A stretch of DNA of 64,000 nt from Dryocola sp051297175 (GTDB lineage: Bacteria; Pseudomonadota; Gammaproteobacteria; Enterobacterales; Enterobacteriaceae), in the NCBI RefSeq assembly GCF_051297175.1, contig NZ_JBINNY010000001.1, positions 2,666,001-2,730,000 on the forward strand. The letters are read 5' to 3'. Both the position numbers and the translations under genes were made by a program. Positions within the stretch are counted from its first letter, which is position 1. Each line of letters starts with the position of its first letter. Shown in pieces: positions 18,167 through 26,622 of this stretch. The notes beneath the pieces were generated by a model. The model was not told where the DNA came from. It saw nothing but the letters and a program-made list of their open reading frames with translations, and ran no database searches.

Positions 18167-18948
18167 TTCCCCCTGAAGGTTGGGCTGCGTTTTGCGAGGA
18201 AGGCCGCAACGCCTTCGCGATAATCTTCGCTGCGTCCGGCAAGGCGCTGGTAGTCGCGCTCAAGGTCAAGCTGCGCGTCCAGCGTGTTGGTTTCGGAAGC
18301 CAGCAGCGCCTGCTTCACCAGGCCAAGGCCAAACGTTGGCTGGCTGGCGAAATGCGCGGCAAGCCCACGGGCGGTATCGGTCAACGCCTCGTCGTCCACC
18401 GCCTGCCAGATCATGCCCCAGCGCTCGGCCTGCTCGGCGCTAAGCTTGTCGCCCAGCAGCGCCAGCCCCGTTGCGCGAGCACGCCCCGCAAGGCGCGGCA
18501 GGAACCAGGTGCCGCCGCAGTCCGGCACCAGCCCCAGCCTGCTGAAGGACATAACGAAGTTGGCGGAGCGTGCGGCGATCGCAATGTCGCAACCCAGCGC
18601 CAGCGTAGCCCCGGCCCCCGCCGCCACGCCGTTAACGGCGGCAATCACCGGCTTCGGCAGCTTTGCCAGCCGCCTGACCAGCGGGTTATAGAAATTCTCC
18701 ACCGATGCGCCCAGGTCAGGCGCGGTACCGGTCGGGTCAACGTTGCGGTCGTTCAGGTCCTGGCCCGCGCAAAACGCGCGGCCTGCACCGGTTATCAGCA
18801 GGCAGCGAATCGTCTCGTCGCGCTCGGCCTGCGCGAGGGTTTCCGCAAGCTGACGGTGCATCTCATCATTGAAACTGTTCAGGCGTTCCGGGCGATTCAG
18901 GGTCAGCGTCATCACGCCGTTTTGCACTTCGCTTAGGATAAAACTCAT
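18163..18948 (-). CDS. paaG: Ring-1,2-epoxyphenylacetyl-CoA isomerase PaaG
   Basis: 261-residue crotonase-fold protein matching E. coli PaaG (262). Oxyanion-hole segments AGQDLNDRN (near 62) and VNGVAAGAGATLALGCD (105-121) are present, and Asp143 in VPDCGGTW is the single acidic residue of the isomerase type. It converts the reactive epoxide to oxepin-CoA and later shifts a double bond. Overlap with paaH (ATGA) and a 2-bp gap to paaF indicate a tight operon. Confidence 0.95.
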   Translation of the reverse strand: MSFILSEVQNGVMTLTLNRPERLNSFNDEMHRQLAETLAQAERDETIRCLLITGAGRAFCAGQDLNDRNVDPTGTAPDLGASVENFYNPLVRRLAKLPKPVIAAVNGVAAGAGATLALGCDIAIAARSANFVMSFSRLGLVPDCGGTWFLPRLAGRARATGLALLGDKLSAEQAERWGMIWQAVDDEALTDTARGLAAHFASQPTFGLGLVKQALLASETNTLDAQLDLERDYQRLAGRSEDYREGVAAFLAKRSPTFRGK

Positions 18949-18950
18949 GG

Positions 18951-19718
18951 CTATCGTCCTTTAAACGCGGCGGGTCTTTTTTCCAGGAACGCGCTGATGC
19001 CTTCCTGACGATCTTCGGTTGCGGCCAGCAGCGTAAAAAGCTGGCGCTCCTGCTGTAGCCCCTGGGCGAGCGACGCTTCGTGCGCCTGGCGCAGGGCGGT
19101 TTTCGCCGCCTGGAGGGCAAGCGGCGCGTGTTGTGCGATACGCGCCGCAAGTTTCTGCGCGTATTCCAGCGTTAAGGCCGCCGGGTACACGTCGGCAACC
19201 AGCCCCGCCTGCTGCGCCCGTTCGGCGCTGAGAGCCTCGCCGGTCAGCACCATGCGGAAGGCCAAAGCCTTGCCGACGCTGCGGATCAGGCGCTGCGTGC
19301 CGCCCGCGCCGGGCATTATTCCCAGCGTGATTTCCGGCAGCCCGAAGCGCGCGTTATCCCCGGCGACGGCGATATCGCACAGCATCACCAGCTCGCAGCC
19401 CGCGCCCAGCGCGTAGCCGTTCACCGCCGCCAGCAGCGGCTTGGGGAAGCGGTCGATGCGCGCCCAAAGCTGCGGGCGCGGGTCGTTGAGCGTGGCGGGC
19501 ATATCGCGGCTCGCCATCTCCTTAAGATCGGCCCCCGCCGCGAAAAAACGCTCGCTGCCGGTGATAACCACCGCGCCAATCCCGGCGTCGCGTTCGGCCT
19601 TTTCCAGCTCGTTTGCCAGGCTTTCCAGCAGCGCGTTGTTCAGGGCGTTGCGGGCCTCGGGACGATGCAGGGTCAGCGTCAGCACCCGCTCGTTTTGGCT
19701 AATCAGTAATTCGCTCAT
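18951..19718 (-). CDS. paaF: 2,3-dehydroadipyl-CoA hydratase PaaF
   Basis: 255-residue crotonase with both catalytic glutamates of true enoyl-CoA hydratases: Glu109 in GYALGAGCEL and Glu129 in FGLPEITLG. That pair separates it from the isomerase PaaG next door. It hydrates 2,3-dehydroadipyl-CoA to 3-hydroxyadipyl-CoA. The start at 19718 (MSELLISQNERVLTLTL) matches E. coli PaaF and shares one base with the paaE stop; 53 upstream in-frame codons overlap paaE and are rejected. Confidence 0.96.
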   Translation of the reverse strand: MSELLISQNERVLTLTLHRPEARNALNNALLESLANELEKAERDAGIGAVVITGSERFFAAGADLKEMASRDMPATLNDPRPQLWARIDRFPKPLLAAVNGYALGAGCELVMLCDIAVAGDNARFGLPEITLGIMPGAGGTQRLIRSVGKALAFRMVLTGEALSAERAQQAGLVADVYPAALTLEYAQKLAARIAQHAPLALQAAKTALRQAHEASLAQGLQQERQLFTLLAATEDRQEGISAFLEKRPAAFKGR

Positions 19719-20785
19719 CACAGCCCCTGCGCGTCGAAGTCGATAACCACGCCGTCGCCCTTCGGCAGCGCCTGGCAGCTCAGCACGTAGCCCGCCGCCA
19801 GCTGGTCCGGCTCGAGGCTGTAGTTGACGCCCATTTCCACCTCGCCGCCGATCACCTTGCAGCGGCAGGTGGCGCACACCCCGCCCTTGCAGGCGTAGGG
19901 CAAATCCGCGCCCTGGCGCAGCGCGGCGTCAAGGATGCTTTCGTCGTGGGCGTCGAGGGTGATTTTGCGCTCGCGCCCGTCCTGGCGCAGCGTGACGACG
20001 CGGCCTGCGGCCTGCTCGCGGCTGCGGCGGCTCGGGGCAGTGCCCGGCGTGTTGAAGTGTTCAATGAAGATATTTTCCTGCGCGACGCCCATCTCCAGCA
20101 GCGCGGCCTCGGCGTCCAGCATCATGCTTTGCGGCCCGCAGATAAAGGTGCGGTCGAAGCCCTTAACGTCCAGCAGATGGTCGCCCAGCGCCTTGAGCTT
20201 CGCGCCGTCCAAGCGCCCGCTCAGCAGCTCGCTTTCCTGCGCCTCCTGGCTGAACAGGTACACCAGCTGCAGGCGCTGCGGATAACGGTCCTTCAGGTCG
20301 GCCAGCGCCTGGCGGAACATCATGCTGCGGCTGCTGCGGTTGCCGTAGACCAGCGTGACGCGGCTGTGCGGCTCGGTGGCAAGCGTTGCGCTGACGATCG
20401 CCAGCATGGGCGTAATGCCCGACCCCACCGCCAGCGCCAGATAGTTGCCCCGGGTTTGCGGCTGCGGCTGGTAGCCGAAGGTGCCCTGGGGGATCATCAC
20501 CTCCATCGCCATTCCGGCCACCAGGTCGGTCACCGCATAGTGCGAGAAGCGCCCGCCCTCGATGGCCTTGACCGCCACGCAGATTTCGCCCGGCGCCTCC
20601 GCGCGGCAGATGGAGTAACAGCGGCGCAGCTCTTCATCGCCCAGCCGGGTTTTGAGGGTTAAATGCTGGCCGGGTTTAAAGGCGTAATGGTCGCGCAGCT
20701 CGGCGGGAACGGCGAAGGTGATGGCCACCGCCTCTGCGGTTTCCCGTTCAACACGCGCCACCTTAAGCGAATGAAACGTCGTCAT
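19718..20785 (-). CDS. paaE: Phenylacetyl-CoA epoxidase reductase PaaE
   Basis: 355 residues in the order FAD domain (RRCYSICRAEAPGEI), NAD domain (GSGITPMLAI, CGPQSMM) and C-terminal plant-type 2Fe-2S ferredoxin domain (CKGGVCATCRCKV with a distal cysteine in YVLSCQALP). It passes electrons from NADPH to the PaaABC diiron epoxidase. The start at 20785 (MTTFHSLKVARVE) matches E. coli; an in-frame start 10 codons earlier would overlap paaD. Confidence 0.96.
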   Translation of the reverse strand: MTTFHSLKVARVERETAEAVAITFAVPAELRDHYAFKPGQHLTLKTRLGDEELRRCYSICRAEAPGEICVAVKAIEGGRFSHYAVTDLVAGMAMEVMIPQGTFGYQPQPQTRGNYLALAVGSGITPMLAIVSATLATEPHSRVTLVYGNRSSRSMMFRQALADLKDRYPQRLQLVYLFSQEAQESELLSGRLDGAKLKALGDHLLDVKGFDRTFICGPQSMMLDAEAALLEMGVAQENIFIEHFNTPGTAPSRRSREQAAGRVVTLRQDGRERKITLDAHDESILDAALRQGADLPYACKGGVCATCRCKVIGGEVEMGVNYSLEPDQLAAGYVLSCQALPKGDGVVIDFDAQGL

Positions 20786-20792
20786 GGCAACC

Positions 20793-21290
20793 TCAAATAC
20801 ATTTAAAGTAATCAAAGGGTTCGCGGCAGCTGTCGCAGCGGTAGAGCGCTTTGCAGGCCGTGGAACCGAATTCGCTAATCAGCGTGGTATGCAGGCTGCC
20901 GCAGCGCGGGCAGCTGACTTCGGCGCTGGCGTTCACGTGGCAGGCGTGCCCCTGCGGCGGGCTGATGCCGTATTCGCGCAGCCGGGTTTTGGCGGCGGGC
21001 GTCATCCAGTCGGTGGTCCACGCCGGGTGCAGCATCTGTTCGATGTGCACCGGGCGCAGATCCGCCGCCTCCATCGCCTCGCGGATCGCCGCCAGCAGAA
21101 AATCTGTCGCCGGGCAGCCGGAGTACGTCGGCGTGAAGCCGATGTGCCAGCCGTCGTCGCGGTGCTGCACGCTCCGCACCATGCCCAGGTCGGTAATCGT
21201 CAGCACCGGGATTTCCGGGTCGCTGATTTGCCCGAGGATGCGCCACACGTCGCGAGCCCGCGCGGGCTGCAGAGCGTCGAGTATTTGCAT
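20793..21290 (-). CDS. paaD: PaaD, DUF59-family epoxidase assembly factor
   Basis: 165 residues with a DUF59/MIP18 domain (DPEIPVLTITDLGMVR, FTPTYSGCPATDFL) and a C-terminal zinc-ribbon-like part with CPRCGS and CDSCREP. E. coli PaaD is needed for phenylacetyl-CoA epoxidase activity, probably for metal-centre maturation, rather than being catalytic itself. It sits between paaC and paaE with gaps under 12 bp. Confidence 0.94.
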   Translation of the reverse strand: MQILDALQPARARDVWRILGQISDPEIPVLTITDLGMVRSVQHRDDGWHIGFTPTYSGCPATDFLLAAIREAMEAADLRPVHIEQMLHPAWTTDWMTPAAKTRLREYGISPPQGHACHVNASAEVSCPRCGSLHTTLISEFGSTACKALYRCDSCREPFDYFKCI

Positions 21291-21300
21291 TACGTCCTCC

Positions 21301-22056
21301 CTACCACTGCAGGTCTGGATAAGCGCGCGGCAGGTACTGCATTTCGGCCAGCAGCGGGCCTAAATGTTCGGTGTGCAGCCCCTGTTTGCCGCCGGTGCGG
21401 TACGGGGATTCCGCAGGTTTTTCAAGCGAGGCGTCGCGCAGGGCGCTGAACACCTCGGCTTCCCACTCGGCGCGCAGGCCGCGCGGGTCAACCGCGATGC
21501 CCTTCTCGGCGAGATCCAGCTCCAGCTCGTCGGCGGTGAACATTTCGCCGGTAAAGCGCCAGAGCTGATTCAGCGCGCGCTGCATTTTCTGCTGGGAAAG
21601 CTCGGTGCCGTTGCCGAGGCGCACCAGCCAGCCGCGGCTAAAGCGCAGGTGGTAGCGCACCTCTTTGATGGCCTTGGCGGCGATGGCGGCGAGCTGTAAA
21701 TCGCGGCTGGCGGCAAGGCGGCTGAAGAGCGCGACGTGCCAGGCGTCCAGCAGATACTGGCGCATCAGCGTGTCGGCAAAGTCGCCGTTCGGCTGTTCGC
21801 TCAGCAGCAGATTGTGGTACTGACGCTCGTCGCGCCCGAAGGCCAGCCGGTCTTCGTCGAGCCGTTCGTTTTGCAGCTCGGCGGCGTAGGTCAGAAAGTT
21901 GCGCGCCTGGCCGAGGAGATCCAGACCGATGTTCGCCAGCGCCAGGTCGATTTCCAGCTCGGGCGCGTGCCCACACCAGCCGGTCAGGCGCTGGGACAGC
22001 ACGAGGCAGGTATCGCCAAGGCGCAGGCTGTAGGTGGTTAACGGGGAATAGGTCAT
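21301..22056 (-). CDS. paaC: Phenylacetyl-CoA epoxidase structural subunit PaaC
   Basis: 251 residues in the ferritin-like diiron superfamily, matching E. coli PaaC (SQRLTGWCGHAPELEIDLALANIGLDLLGQARN near residues 20-52; GGKQGLHTEHLGPLLAEMQYL at the end). PaaC pairs with catalytic PaaA. The ATG at 22056 fits the E. coli start; a GTG four codons earlier is possible but less likely. It overlaps the paaB stop region only in that longer form. Confidence 0.95.
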   Translation of the reverse strand: MTYSPLTTYSLRLGDTCLVLSQRLTGWCGHAPELEIDLALANIGLDLLGQARNFLTYAAELQNERLDEDRLAFGRDERQYHNLLLSEQPNGDFADTLMRQYLLDAWHVALFSRLAASRDLQLAAIAAKAIKEVRYHLRFSRGWLVRLGNGTELSQQKMQRALNQLWRFTGEMFTADELELDLAEKGIAVDPRGLRAEWEAEVFSALRDASLEKPAESPYRTGGKQGLHTEHLGPLLAEMQYLPRAYPDLQW

Positions 22057-22064
22057 GGCGCGCC

Positions 22065-22352
22065 TCACATGTGCTCGATGCCGTCAGGCAGGGTGTAAAA
22101 CGTGGGGTGGCGATAGATTTTGCTTTCCGCCGGGTCGAAGAACGCCGGGCGCTCTTCCGGCTGCGAGGCGACGATTTCGCAGGCCTTCACCACCCAGATA
22201 GAGCAGCCTTCGCTGCGGCGGGTATAGGCATCGCGGGCGTTTTCCAGCGCCATCTGTTCGTCGGCGGCGTGCAGGCTGCCGACGTGGCGGTGCGACAGCC
22301 CCTGTTTGCTGCGGATAAAGACTTCGTATAGCGGCCAGTAGATTTTGCTCAT
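22065..22352 (-). CDS. paaB: Phenylacetyl-CoA epoxidase bridging subunit PaaB
   Basis: 95 residues, the normal PaaB length, with the family core WPLYEVFIRSKQGLSHRHVGS and GCSIWVVKA. PaaB links PaaAC heterodimers into the active complex. A good ribosome site (CTAAGGAAC) precedes the ATG at 22352. In E. coli paaB follows paaA directly; here a REP array of about 600 bp separates them (see array B). In-frame open sequence upstream of 22352 is repeat DNA. Confidence 0.94.
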   Translation of the reverse strand: MSKIYWPLYEVFIRSKQGLSHRHVGSLHAADEQMALENARDAYTRRSEGCSIWVVKACEIVASQPEERPAFFDPAESKIYRHPTFYTLPDGIEHM

Positions 22353-22367
22353 CGGGGGTTCCTTAGA

Positions 22368-22423
22368 TTCTTTTGGCGTTCTTTTGGTGTTCTTTTGGTG
22401 TTCTTTTGGTGTTCTTTTGGTGG
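22368..22423. repeat. Five tandem 11-bp repeats in the paaB leader
   Basis: Unit GTTCTTTTGGT (first copy slightly diverged) repeated five times, ending in the first REP of array B. On the paa mRNA it lies immediately upstream of the paaB ribosome-binding site. Such perfect short repeats can change copy number by slippage. Confidence 0.85.
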
Positions 22424-22941
22424 ATGCGCTGCGCTTATCCACCCTACGGGTTCGGCGTTTATGTTCGGTTTTCTGGTTCGGCATTCTTTTGGTGGATGCG
22501 CTGCGCTTATCCACCCTACGGTCCGGCGTTTACGTTGGCGCTCGGGTTCGGCGTTCTTGTGGTGGATGCGCTGCGCTTATCCACCCTACGGTTCGGCGCT
22601 TATGTCGGCGCTCGGGTTCGGCGTTCTTTTGGTGGATGCGCTGCGCTTATCCACCCTACGGTTCGGCGTTTATGTTCGGCGCTCGGGTTCGGCGTTCTTG
22701 TGGTGGATGGCGCTGCGCTTATCCACCCTACGGTTCGGCGCTTATGTCGGCGCTCGGGTTCGGCGTTCTTGTGGTGGATGGCGCTGCGCTTATCCACCCT
22801 CCGGTTCGGCGTTTATGTCGGCGCTCGGGTTCGGCGTTCTTTTGGTGGATGGCGCTGCGCTTATCCACCCTACGGGTTCGGCGTTTACGTTGGCGCTCGG
22901 GTTCGGCGTTTGTAGGTCGGATAAGCGCAGCGCCATCCGAC
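22419..22941. repeat. REP array B: seven direct REPs plus one inverted, inside the paa operon
   Basis: The 598-bp gap 22353-22950 between paaB and paaA holds seven copies of a REP (GGTGGATGCGCTGCGCTTAT followed by CCACCC) starting near 22419, 22491, 22561, 22631, 22702, 22772 and 22843, at 70-72 bp spacing. The spacers are GC-rich near-repeats (TTCGGCGCTCGGGTTCGGCG). The last REP, at 22912-22941, is inverted and of the CGGAT-arm type. No gene is present; open frames across it in several registers are repeat artefacts. Confidence 0.95.
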
Positions 22942-22950
22942 ATTGCATCG

Positions 22951-23868
22951 TCACCCGGCACGCTTCGCGGCATACGCCAATGCGGCTTCGCGAACCCACG
23001 CGCCCTCTTCCCACGCCTTGCGCTTGGCGGCGAGGCGTTCCTCGTTGCACAAACCGCGGCCGGCGATCACCTCGTTAAACTCGTCCCAATCGATCGCGCC
23101 GAACTCGTAGTGCGCGGTGGCCTCGTTCCAGAACAGATCTTTGTCCGGCACGGTCATGCCGAGCAGTTCGACCTGCGGCACGGTGTTGTCCACGAAGCGC
23201 TGGCGCAGCTCGTCGTTGCCGAAACGCTTGATCTTCCACGCGAGGCTCTGCGCGCTGTTCGGCGAGCTGTCGTCGTTGGGGCCAAACATCATCAGCGCGG
23301 GCCACCAGAAGCGGTTGATGGCGTCCTGCAGCATCTGGCGCTGCGCGTCGCTGCCGTTCGCCAGCACGGTGCAGGCCTCAAAACCCTGACGCTGGTGGAA
23401 GCTCTCTTCTTTGCAGATTTTCACCATCGCCCGGGCGTAAGGCCCGTAGGAGGTGCGGCACAGCGCAACCTGGTTAACGATTGCCGCGCCGTCCACCAGC
23501 CAGCCGATGACGCCGATATCCGCCCAGTTCAGCGTCGGATAGTTAAAGATCGACGAGTACTTCATCTTGCCGTCGAGCATCTTCTGGTAGATGTCCTCGC
23601 GGGCGCAGCCGAGCGTTTCCGCCGCGCTGTAGAGGTACAGCCCGTGCCCCGCCTCGTCCTGCACCTTGGCCAGCAGAATGGCCTTGCGCTTCAGGCTCGG
23701 CGCGCGGGTCAGCCAGTTGCCCTCCGGCAGCATGCCGACGATTTCGGAGTGGGCGTGCTGGCCGATCTGGCGAATCAGCGTTTTACGGTAGTGCTCCGGC
23801 ATCCAGTCCTGCGGCTCAATCGCGATTTCCTGCGCGATTCGCTCATCAAAGCGCTGTTGTTCTGTCAC
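22951..23868 (-). CDS. paaA: Phenylacetyl-CoA epoxidase catalytic subunit PaaA
   Basis: 305 residues (E. coli 309), highly similar. Diiron ligands are visible in AKVQDEAGHGLYLYSAAE and KICKEESFHQRQG (E-x2-H motifs). With PaaB, PaaC and PaaE it forms the oxygen-dependent 1,2-epoxidase acting on phenylacetyl-CoA. The start appears to be GTG at 23868 with AAAGGTGA just upstream; the nearby ATG is out of frame. It is the first gene of the leftward operon. Confidence 0.95.
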   Translation of the reverse strand: MTEQQRFDERIAQEIAIEPQDWMPEHYRKTLIRQIGQHAHSEIVGMLPEGNWLTRAPSLKRKAILLAKVQDEAGHGLYLYSAAETLGCAREDIYQKMLDGKMKYSSIFNYPTLNWADIGVIGWLVDGAAIVNQVALCRTSYGPYARAMVKICKEESFHQRQGFEACTVLANGSDAQRQMLQDAINRFWWPALMMFGPNDDSSPNSAQSLAWKIKRFGNDELRQRFVDNTVPQVELLGMTVPDKDLFWNEATAHYEFGAIDWDEFNEVIAGRGLCNEERLAAKRKAWEEGAWVREAALAYAAKRAG

Positions 23869-23878
23869 GTCATCACCT

Positions 23879-23893
23879 TTTATGATTCAAATT
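23879..23893 (+). promoter_or_regulatory. Candidate PaaX operator near paaA
   Basis: TTTATGATTCAAATT, sharing TTTATGATTC with the site near paaZ. It lies 11 bp upstream of the paaA start. A reverse TGAATCA occurs at 23916-23922, giving an inverted pair. Confidence 0.55.
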
Positions 23894-23981
23894 AAACTCA
23901 TCAAATGCGTTTTGATGAATCACTTAATGATTAAAAGTTACCGATAAGTTAACCAAAACAGCAAAATTAACACGCATGCTT

Positions 23982-23997
23982 TGTGAGCATTATCACG
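23982..23997. promoter_or_regulatory. Candidate CRP site in the paaA/paaZ intergenic region
   Basis: TGTGAGCATTATCACG fits the TGTGA-N6-TCACA pattern with one mismatch. It lies midway in the 286-bp AT-rich divergent region. E. coli paa promoters are known to need CRP, so catabolite control is expected here too. Confidence 0.6.
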
Positions 23998-24095
23998 ATA
24001 AATTTACATATATTGTTAATATTTAATAACTTAAAAAACACACGACAAATCGACGAAATCACATTGTTAATAAATTATTAAATTACAACTTGATT

Positions 24096-24110
24096 TTTAT
24101 GATTCACAAA
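24096..24110 (+). promoter_or_regulatory. Candidate PaaX operator near paaZ
   Basis: TTTATGATTCACAAA, close to the WWTRTGATTCGYGWT consensus, 45 bp upstream of the paaZ ATG, in the position expected to block its promoter. Confidence 0.55.
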
Positions 24111-24154
24111 TCAACCATTGAATCCATTAAACGTAATGCTTAGTGGAGAACGTG

Positions 24155-26200
24155 ATGCAACAGTTAACAAGCTATCTGGCGGGTAAATGGACGCGCGGCC
24201 ACGGTGAAGAACGGACGATTAATCATGCAATTAGCGGCGAGGCGTTGTATCAGGTAACCAGCGCCGGGCTGGATATGGCGCAGGCGCGCCGCTTCGCTAT
24301 TGATAAGGGTGGCGAAGCGCTACGCGCCATGACGTTCGTCCAGCGCGCGGCGATGATCAAAGCCGTGGCGAAGCACCTGCTGGCGCAGAAAGAGTCGTTT
24401 TACGAGATTTCGTACCAGACGGGCGCCACCCGCGCGGACGGCTGGGTCGATATTGAAGGCGGCATCGGCACGCTGTTCGCCTACGCGGGCATGGGCAACC
24501 GCGAGCTGCCGGACGACGTGCTGTGGCCGGAAGACGAAACGATCCCACTGTCCAAACAGGGCGGCTTCGCGGCGCGGCACGTGCTGACCTCAAAATCCGG
24601 CGTGGCGCTGCACATCAACGCGTTCAACTTCCCGTGCTGGGGCATGCTCGAAAAGCTTGCGCCGACCTGGCTTGCGGGCGTTCCGGCGATCGTTAAACCG
24701 GGCACGCCGAGCGCGCAGCTTACCCATGCGATGGTGACGGCGATCGTCGATTCCGGGCTGGTGCCGGACGGGGCTATCAGCCTGATCTGCGGCGGCGTCG
24801 GCAACCTGTTGGATCTGCTCGACGAGCAGGACGTGGTGACCTTTACCGGCTCTGCCAGCACCGGTCAAAGGTTACGTTGTCACTCAAATATCGTCGCCCG
24901 CTCCATTCCGTTCACCATGGAGGCCGACTCCCTTAACTGCTGCGTGCTGGCCGAAGACGTCACGCCATACCAGCCCGAATTCGCGCTGTTTATCCGCGAA
25001 GTGGTCCGCGAAATGACGGCGAAAGCCGGGCAAAAATGCACCGCGATACGGCGCATCATCGTGCCGCAAAACCAGCTTGAAAACGTCACCCAGGCGCTGA
25101 AGGCGAAGCTTGTAAAAATCCAGCCCGGCGACCCGGCGCAGGAAGGCGTCAGAATGGGCGCGCTGGTGAGCCTCGAGCAGCGCGACGACGTGCAGCAAAA
25201 GGTGGATCGGCTGATTGCCGCCGGGTGTATGGCGGTGACGGGCGGCAAGGCCGATACCGGCCTGCGCGGCGCGTTCTTCCCGCCGACGCTGCTGGTTTGC
25301 CACCAGCCGGACGAAACGCCTGCGGTTCACGAGCTGGAAGCCTTCGGCCCGGTCGCCACCCTGATGCCGTATCGCGATGCGGAACATGCGATGGCGCTGG
25401 CGCGAGCGGGCCAGGGTAGCCTTGCGGGCACGCTGGTCACGGCGGACGGCAACATCGCGCGGCAGTTCATTCTGGGCGCGGCCCGCGCGCACGGGCGTAT
25501 TCAGGTGCTGAACCAGGCGTCTTCCGTCGAATCCACCGGCCACGGCTCGCCGCTGCCGATGCTGGTTCACGGCGGCCCCGGTCGCGCGGGCGGCGGCGAA
25601 GAGCTTGGCGGCCTGCGCGCGGTTAAACACTACATGCAGCGCACGGCGATTCAGGGCAGCCCGACGATGCTGGCGGCGATCAGCAGGCAGTGGAGCTACG
25701 GCGCGGCGGTGGAGTCAGACGCCGTTCACCCGTTCCGTAAACACTTTGAAGATCTGAAGATTGGCGAGAGCCTGCTGACCGCCCGCCGCACCGTTACCGA
25801 GGCGGATATCGCCAACTTCGCCAACCTCAGCGGCGATCGTTTCTACGCCCACGTCGATAAAATCGGCGCGGCGGAGTCGTTCTTCGGCGAACGCGTGGCG
25901 CACGGCTATTTTGTGGTTTCCGCCGCCGCCGGGCTGTTCGTTGACCCAGGCGTGGGGCCGGTTATCGCCAACTACGGCATGGAGAACCTGCGCTTCATCG
26001 AGCCGGTGAAAATCGGCGATACCCTGCAGGTGCGGCTGACCTGCAAGCGCAAAACCGCCAAGCCGCAGAAAACGCCGGAAGATAAGCCGGTGGGCGTCGT
26101 GGAATGGGCGGTTGAGGTGATGAATCAAGAGCAGCAGTCCGTGGCGCTGTATTCCATTTTGACATTGGTGGCGCGCAGGGCCGGGGAATTTAATGCGTAA
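24155..26200 (+). CDS. paaZ: PaaZ: oxepin-CoA hydrolase / semialdehyde dehydrogenase
   Basis: 681 residues, identical in length to E. coli PaaZ. The N-terminal aldehyde dehydrogenase domain carries FTMEADSLNCC and the catalytic cysteine in AGQKCTAIRR; the C-terminal MaoC-like domain (from about 530) has LSGDRFYAHVDK with the catalytic D-x4-H pair. It opens oxepin-CoA and oxidises the resulting semialdehyde. The ATG at 24155 gives MQQLTSYLAGKW; a GTG four codons upstream is less likely because GTGGAGAA serves as ribosome site. Divergent from paaA. Confidence 0.96.
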   Translation: MQQLTSYLAGKWTRGHGEERTINHAISGEALYQVTSAGLDMAQARRFAIDKGGEALRAMTFVQRAAMIKAVAKHLLAQKESFYEISYQTGATRADGWVDIEGGIGTLFAYAGMGNRELPDDVLWPEDETIPLSKQGGFAARHVLTSKSGVALHINAFNFPCWGMLEKLAPTWLAGVPAIVKPGTPSAQLTHAMVTAIVDSGLVPDGAISLICGGVGNLLDLLDEQDVVTFTGSASTGQRLRCHSNIVARSIPFTMEADSLNCCVLAEDVTPYQPEFALFIREVVREMTAKAGQKCTAIRRIIVPQNQLENVTQALKAKLVKIQPGDPAQEGVRMGALVSLEQRDDVQQKVDRLIAAGCMAVTGGKADTGLRGAFFPPTLLVCHQPDETPAVHELEAFGPVATLMPYRDAEHAMALARAGQGSLAGTLVTADGNIARQFILGAARAHGRIQVLNQASSVESTGHGSPLPMLVHGGPGRAGGGEELGGLRAVKHYMQRTAIQGSPTMLAAISRQWSYGAAVESDAVHPFRKHFEDLKIGESLLTARRTVTEADIANFANLSGDRFYAHVDKIGAAESFFGERVAHGYFVVSAAAGLFVDPGVGPVIANYGMENLRFIEPVKIGDTLQVRLTCKRKTAKPQKTPEDKPVGVVEWAVEVMNQEQQSVALYSILTLVARRAGEFNA

Positions 26201-26214
26201 CCCTGGCTTTTCGG

Positions 26215-26483
26215 CGGATGGCGCTTTCGCTTATCCGCCCTACAAATAAAACCACACGTCGGTTAAGAATAAGCCAACCCCGCACGTCGGGTAAGCGCAG
26301 CGCCACCCGGAATAAACTAATCCCGTAGGTCGGGTAAGCGCAGCGCCACCCGGAATAAACTAATCCCGTAGGTCGGGTAAGCGCAGCGCCACCCGGAATA
26401 AGCCAATCCCGTAGGTTGGGTAAGCGCAGCGCCACCCGGAATAAGCCAATCCCGTAGGTCGGGTAAGCGCAGCGCCACCCGAC
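26215..26483. repeat. REP array C: five direct REPs plus one inverted copy
   Basis: This gene-free interval (26201-26622) between paaZ and tynA begins with an inverted REP (26215-26243) followed by five direct copies of GTCGGGTAAGCGCAGCGCCA + CCCGG starting near 26282, 26325, 26368, 26411 and 26454, an exact 43-bp period. The remaining 140 bp to tynA presumably carry its promoter; I see no clear operator there. Confidence 0.95.
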
Positions 26484-26622
26484 ACAAGCGTATTCCGACA
26501 CAGTTTGGCAACGTCAGCAAAATGATTGGCAGGCACGACAATATATCCTCGCTGGGAAGTTGTTATGTTGCATTCACGCCCGTTTCGCAAACAACTTTAC
26601 CTCTGCCAGGAGTGAGATATTC

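Noticed and set aside
22373..23078. Long open frames through array B and others, looking like repeat proteins
   Set aside because: They follow the repeat period, exist in several registers on both strands, and lack ribosome sites.
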